Assembly: GCA_963920575.1 (NCBI GenBank)
Contig: OY986966.1
Location: 10,952,048-11,016,047 of the forward strand
DNA: 64,000 nt
Reading direction: 5' to 3'
From: Narthecium ossifragum
Taxonomy: Eukaryota; Streptophyta; Magnoliopsida; Dioscoreales; Nartheciaceae
Under the pieces are notes generated by a model that was given only the letters and a program-made list of their open reading frames with translations, was not told the origin of the DNA and ran no database searches. The translations under genes and the position numbers were made by a program. Below, one piece after another: positions 35,050 to 64,000 of this stretch; positions within the stretch are counted from its first letter, which is position 1; the number at the start of each line of letters is the position of its first letter.

Positions 35050-35540
35050 AATTATATGTTTTATCATATTATTAAGAAATTTATTAAAACCAAGGTGAAT
35101 ATTATATGCATTATCATATTATTAATTAAACTACTAATATGTCCCATAAAAAATTCAAAAGTGGAATTTACTTTTCACCCCACCAATCCTTATTCCTATC
35201 CCACCTTTTCAACCAAACACTTGGCCTCGTTTGGTTGTGGGATAGTCTATCCCGGTATTAGATAGGATAGGGATTAGTAACCCGGGATAAGTTGTGGGAT
35301 AAATTTTATCCCATCTTGATGTTTAGTTGAAAAAGTGGGGATAATGAGGTAATGATTACTTGGGATTGGTGAGGTGTAAAGTAAATGAATAATATTGGAT
35401 GAAAAAAGTGGAATAGGAATAAGGATTGTTGAGGTGGAAAGTAAATTAATAATATTGGTACTTTAATTAATAATGTGATAATACATAAATATTCACCTTG
35501 GCTTTAATAAATTACCTAATAATATGATAATACATATTAT
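35050..35540. repeat. Imperfect inverted repeat (MITE-like) in element G
   Basis: AT-rich arms (about 35056-35220 and 35390-35540) are inverted copies around a GC-richer centre with GGCCTCGTTTGGTTGTGGG (about 35223). Shared text includes the AAGGTGAATATT and CACCAATCC motifs. Confidence 0.55.
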
Positions 35541-35628
35541 ATTAAATAAAATATAATATTACCACCCCACCCGTCCTTTTCGATGCCTCCTCCTGCTAAT
35601 CCCTCTCATATCAATGCCTACTTATTTG

Positions 35629-35790
35629 TCATATCCTGCAGACGCCCGCTCCTCCGCCATCGTCAGCATCGATGCCCGCCTGTCCTCCACCGGGTCGTAT
35701 GGCTCGACGGTGTTGGGGGCATTCTTGTCGGCACCGTGGCCTTCGGCGACGAACACGTGACCTCAACTTACAGCGAATGCGAAAAAGGAT
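35629..35790 (-). pseudogene. Kelch-repeat fragment, right arm
   Basis: Inverted copy of the left-arm kelch blade on the minus strand, about 85% alike (HVFVAEGHGADKNAPNTVEP and so on), with changes to several conserved residues. Confidence 0.6.
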
Positions 35791-36340
35791 CGCATCGCCA
35801 CATGGCATAGCATGATAACATGGCATGGTTATACACATCATTGCATCCTCATGCTGACTCATTTATATTAATATAATAATATTTTTTATTTTTATTTTTT
35901 TATTATAAATATAATAATTAATTTATTATATTAATTTATACACATCAATGAGCTACATTTTCTATTATTAATTTATACACATTAATGAGCTACCTTTTCT
36001 ATTATTAATTTATATTAATTTATATCATTAATTTATACACATCAATGAGCTACATTTTCTATTATTAATTTAATTTTGGATTGGTGATGTGTAAAATAAA
36101 TTAATAATATTGGATGAAAAAGATAGGATATAAATAGGGATTGGTGAGGTGGAAAGTTAAATGGGGTAGGTGGGGTTTGGGGTTTTTTGCATTAAACCCC
36201 CTCTAATCCTGGGACCAGGATAAACCTTATCCCCGTGTGGGGATAAGGCCTGTTTGGGTGCTATCCCGGGATAGGGGCAACCACGGGATTGGTTGCCCTT
36301 ATCCCAGTACCAAACAGGGCCATATATAAGTGAAATAACT

Positions 36341-36718
36341 TTATCCCACTACTTATCTCACATGGTAATCTCTATCCTCTCCTATTTCGGAATAGTCTAT
36401 CCGGCAAAATGTTTGGAATCCGCACGTGCGTAACACACGAGCGCTAAAAAAAGAACAATCGAAATCCATCCGTTATCATTTATCAAATCTTGGCGCGTTG
36501 GAAAAGCCCTGCGGACTAGGGTTTTACCAAAACCCATTTTAAGGCACCATCCCGAGACATCCTCCTCCGCTCCACACCGTCCGTAGAACCCAAGATCCTC
36601 TCATCCCCTTCTCCACCAGTCCTTCTAACGTCTCTACGCCCTCACCAAAACCCACTCCATTAATGGCGGACCTCTAAAGCCCCACCGAAGCCCTCAGGGT
36701 TTCCCCGCTCTCTCCGAG
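36341..36718 (+). promoter_or_regulatory. GYRA promoter and 5' leader
   Basis: Upstream of the GYRA start: an E2F-like site TTGGCGCG at 36490-36497 and a telo-box in reverse orientation (TAGGGTTT, 36517-36524), both known from plant genes for replication and organelle biogenesis. No convincing TATA box. The leader (about 36540-36718) is C-rich. Assignment is by motif only. Confidence 0.45.
36663..36677 (+). CDS. Four-codon upstream ORF in the GYRA leader
   Basis: ATG GCG GAC CTC TAA, ending 41 bases before the GYRA start. It could lower translation of the main frame by requiring reinitiation, if the transcript start lies upstream of 36663, which is not shown. Confidence 0.4.
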
Positions 36719-57373
<20,655 letters not shown>

Positions 57374-58622
57374 ATTTCCTCAACATATTGGAGAATTTTG
57401 AGCTATCTACGGGAAAGGTCAAGCAAGAAAGCTGGTTTTGTTAGGCATAAATGTCATGAGTGAGCCAACCTATGATACTCGAGCACACCGTCGCCCAAAG
57501 TTGTAACATGCTTGGACTCTTTTCGACATCACGAGTCTCTCAAAGCTCATCTTTGCATATAACATCAACACTGTCAATTTTGCCCATATATTTATGGTTT
57601 TGCACCGCTCTTACTCGAGACGTGCCAACAGCCAAAAAAACCCAGCCTTTCAGGCTCATCTAAGTGGAAAAAAAAACAGGTGGGGCACGCGATCGAAACC
57701 GATGGCTCTGTCGACCCCTCTTGAGGAAGTGCAGTATTAGACATGGTAGGTCTTGTTACTTGTTGGTAAAGAGGCTTGGGCTAAACCGATTTTGACGAAC
57801 TTGGTGTTAGAAGGTGGAATGGATGGTTCGTGGGGTTGGCCTTCAGATTTGAAGAAGATGGCAAAGGAAATTTGGTTTCACTTGCTTCACGCTCTTTTCT
57901 TTGATTCTGTGTTGTTCCTTAGATTGTTCAACGTTCAAAGCAAAAGCCCAGTGTTACTTAAGCGTGTGATATGACCGGTACAAATATTGCATGGTCATAT
58001 GATATGGGGTTGAACACATGCTTGTAACCGTCCATCTATATTATCCTCTTTTGTAAATCAGAAATGTTTTGTGTAGAGGAGAGAGATAGAGAGAATGAAG
58101 GAGAGAGAGTGGAGAAGAGTGAGAGAATGGGAGGGAGCCCCTGAATGCCACATGGGGTACATGCCATGTGCATGTACCCCAATCAAAGCCCTAAAATTAA
58201 GTTTCTGGGCTCATCTTATCGAGGGAAAAAAAAGAAGAGCATTAAAAAGAATTTCTAATTATAAATAGAGAAATAAAATCATCCCTTGCCTCACCATCAT
58301 CCTTTTGTTGGTCATAATTTTTATGAGAAATAAAATTAGCATTTGAAACTTGCAAAGATTCTAACGAATAGCATTATTCTCACACAGCAAGGGACTTGAA
58401 AAAAAACAGAAACGACTCACGCGTTAACCCAAGAAAAAATCATTTATCAGACAGCATGGTTGTTCGAATTTCTACAAAGTAGACATTAAAAAAAGTTTGA
58501 CAACAGAAACATGTTCACTAAAGGCCATCCGATATAAGATTGATGGTCGCACATCCAAGCACCCATACTGCCCCCCAAAGTATTCTCAGTGTCTCCGCAG
58601 CAACTGATAACTTGCAACAGTT
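57374..58622. other. Interval between converging GYRA and ARF1, with a perfect hairpin
   Basis: Contains the two 3' untranslated regions and a short intergenic stretch. At 58154-58180 there is a perfect 10-bp stem (GGGGTACATG / CATGTACCCC) with a 7-base loop. No gene is recognisable. Confidence 0.6.
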
Positions 58623-62708
<4,086 letters not shown>

Positions 62709-62709
62709 G

Positions 62710-63383
62710 GGGAATGGCAATTAGTGGATCCACCGCGTCGATGCTGCGACGCACATGCGACCGCCGCGCGTTAGTCGCGAGCCTAACTAATGTGACGCCG
62801 TCGCCAGAGGTGTTCCTGGCTACCAGCCGTGGACGGTCGTGCTTTCGCCAACCTAGTGGGTCGGTTGATTCGGGTCGGGTTGGATCTGATTGGATTATGG
62901 GGCGGATCCGGCTCGATTGGATTGGATCAGTTTTGTGATACTTGTTAGTCGTCACAGTAATATATGGGTGCATTTATACACAACGTTTTGGATTCAATAC
63001 ATCACATTTAGCTCTAAATTCTTTGGAAGACTAGGCAGCTAACATGACAAAAAGAATTACAAATTGTCCCTTGTGAGCAATGACAGAGTTATTTAGGTGC
63101 CATTTGGCCCGAAGCAGGAAAATTTCGGAGTAAGAGAAGGGTAGTTCTATCTATACCACTATTATTACCCAATATACCATCACTTCACTCACCAATCAAT
63201 GGGAGAAAACTCTCACTTTCTAACATTTTAAAGGAAAATAAAAAAACAAAGAAAGTGACGGTAGATGAGAAGTGATGCCTCTTGCTCTAAATCACTCTTT
63301 TGTCATTCAAACACCATAAACTGATCTAATTAAAAAAATCAACCAATTTCCTCTCTAGTTTTCAACCAAACAGCTTCTAATAG
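62710..63383. other. ARF1 upstream region with a MITE-like piece
   Basis: Proximal GC-rich stretch (62730-62920), then AT-rich DNA. About 63090-63383 begins TTAGGTGCCATTTGG and ends CCAAACAGCTTCTAA, weakly inverted, suggesting a Tourist-like MITE; the duplication is not clean. No gene seen. Confidence 0.4.
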
Positions 63384-64000
63384 ATGCAAAGAGCTTTAGC
63401 TTCCAACAGGATATTCCAAATGGAGGTTCATTGCTCTCCTTCGATGACACAGTTTCAATTTCCTAGCCTTGCAGCACAGTTGGTGCAAATGGATGTCGAA
63501 GACATCACACAGGAGCCTAGAATGCCCAACAGAGATGTAGTTCAAGTCTCTGAAGGTGTACTAACTTCGATTCATCATACATCAGCACAAGTAGATATCC
63601 ACATACAGGTATTGCTTATTTCTACATATTTTTACTGAAATCACTCTTTTTCTCCTAAGGATCAACTTCAAGACAACAAACTTGATCGAAATTCCCAGTT
63701 GATAAACAGGTAAACAAATTCCTCTCTCTCAAAAAAAAAAGATATACAGGAAAACAAACAAAGCACCTCTAAAAAGCACATGACTTGTACTCCTTGCTTC
63801 AACACATACTGCAGGTTCAGAAGACGATACTACCTTTGATTGAGGTCTTGTTGACGGCACTTATCATCGCAGCTTCGGGGTTATCCTGAGGGAATGCTCA
63901 ACAATACCTTTTGCATTGGTGTCAATCGGTGGTACACAAAACATTATCTACCCAGTTCCCAAGTTGAAATCCAAGCAACACCACTAAGATGTATCTTCAA
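63384..64000. other. Unclassified sequence at the right edge
   Basis: A plus-strand 84-codon frame (63384-63638) with a GT donor after CATACAG (63609) could be an exon piece, but neither it nor the frames near 63810-63980 resemble a family I recognise. It may be part of a gene or transposon running off the window. Confidence 0.25.

Larger units (their letters stand above)
32000..36321. mobile_element. Element G: 4.3-kb terminal-inverted-repeat element with captured gene fragments
   Basis: Left end (32000-32165: GGGCATGTTTGGTTCTGGGAT, later ATAGCACCCAAA) and right end (36321-36160, reverse complement GGCCCTGTTTGGTACTGGGAT, ATAGCACCCAAA) form inverted repeats of about 165 bp. A second pair of inverted arms (about 33090-33460 and 35535-35870) carries kelch gene sequence. 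Terminal bases resemble Tourist/Harbinger elements; TTA precedes the left end but no matching duplication is evident on the right. The centre holds Pack-MULE H. Confidence 0.65.

Overview
This is plant nuclear DNA. The window holds two intact intron-rich host genes, plant-type Ty3 LTR retrotransposons with tRNA-iMet and tRNA-Asp primer sites, a Pack-MULE and several MITE-like elements. A monocot is likely from the GC-rich first exon of the gyrase gene, but the sequence does not settle the species.

Positions 1-30971 are a nest of retrotransposons. Element A (1-7609, minus strand) is a Tekay/Del-type chromovirus whose 3' LTR is cut by the window edge. To its right lies a PIF/Harbinger nuclease pseudogene split into 7973-8138 and 20855-21108 by a solo LTR (C). 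Solo LTR C is itself split by a complete young Athila-type element (B, 9186-19623) with 1727-bp LTRs and a CCTAC target duplication. A stand-alone RNase H1 N-terminal/viroplasmin-like domain follows at 21261-21482. Next is a second, badly deleted chromovirus (D, 21738-30971, minus). Its reverse transcriptase is interrupted by a plus-oriented solo LTR (E, 23317-28258, GCCCG duplication), which carries a further solo LTR (F, 25524-27856, AGAAC duplication). The order of insertion is therefore readable from target duplications.

Positions 30972-36340 hold an NDR1/HIN1-like gene fragment, Tourist-like MITEs and a 4.3-kb terminal-inverted-repeat element (G) with kelch gene fragments in both arms. 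Inside G is a Pack-MULE (H, 33746-35018, perfect 10-bp duplication) that carries a purine-permease gene fragment.

Positions 36341-62710 hold the two host genes, converging tail to tail. GYRA (plus, 36719-57373) encodes an organelle-targeted DNA gyrase subunit A in 27 coding exons whose lengths sum to 932 codons plus stop; it contains the catalytic Tyr. ARF1 (minus, 62134-58623) encodes a 181-residue ADP-ribosylation factor in six coding exons with a leader intron and a TATA box. ARF1 introns carry a 5S rRNA-derived retroposon and a tiny SINE-like insertion, each flanked by direct repeats.

The most unusual signal is that LTRs of unrelated families carry dense clusters of short perfect palindromes. 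The core is GATCGATC in A, B and a segment at 7610-7800, and GGTCGACC in E. In B they form a degenerate array of roughly 80-bp units.
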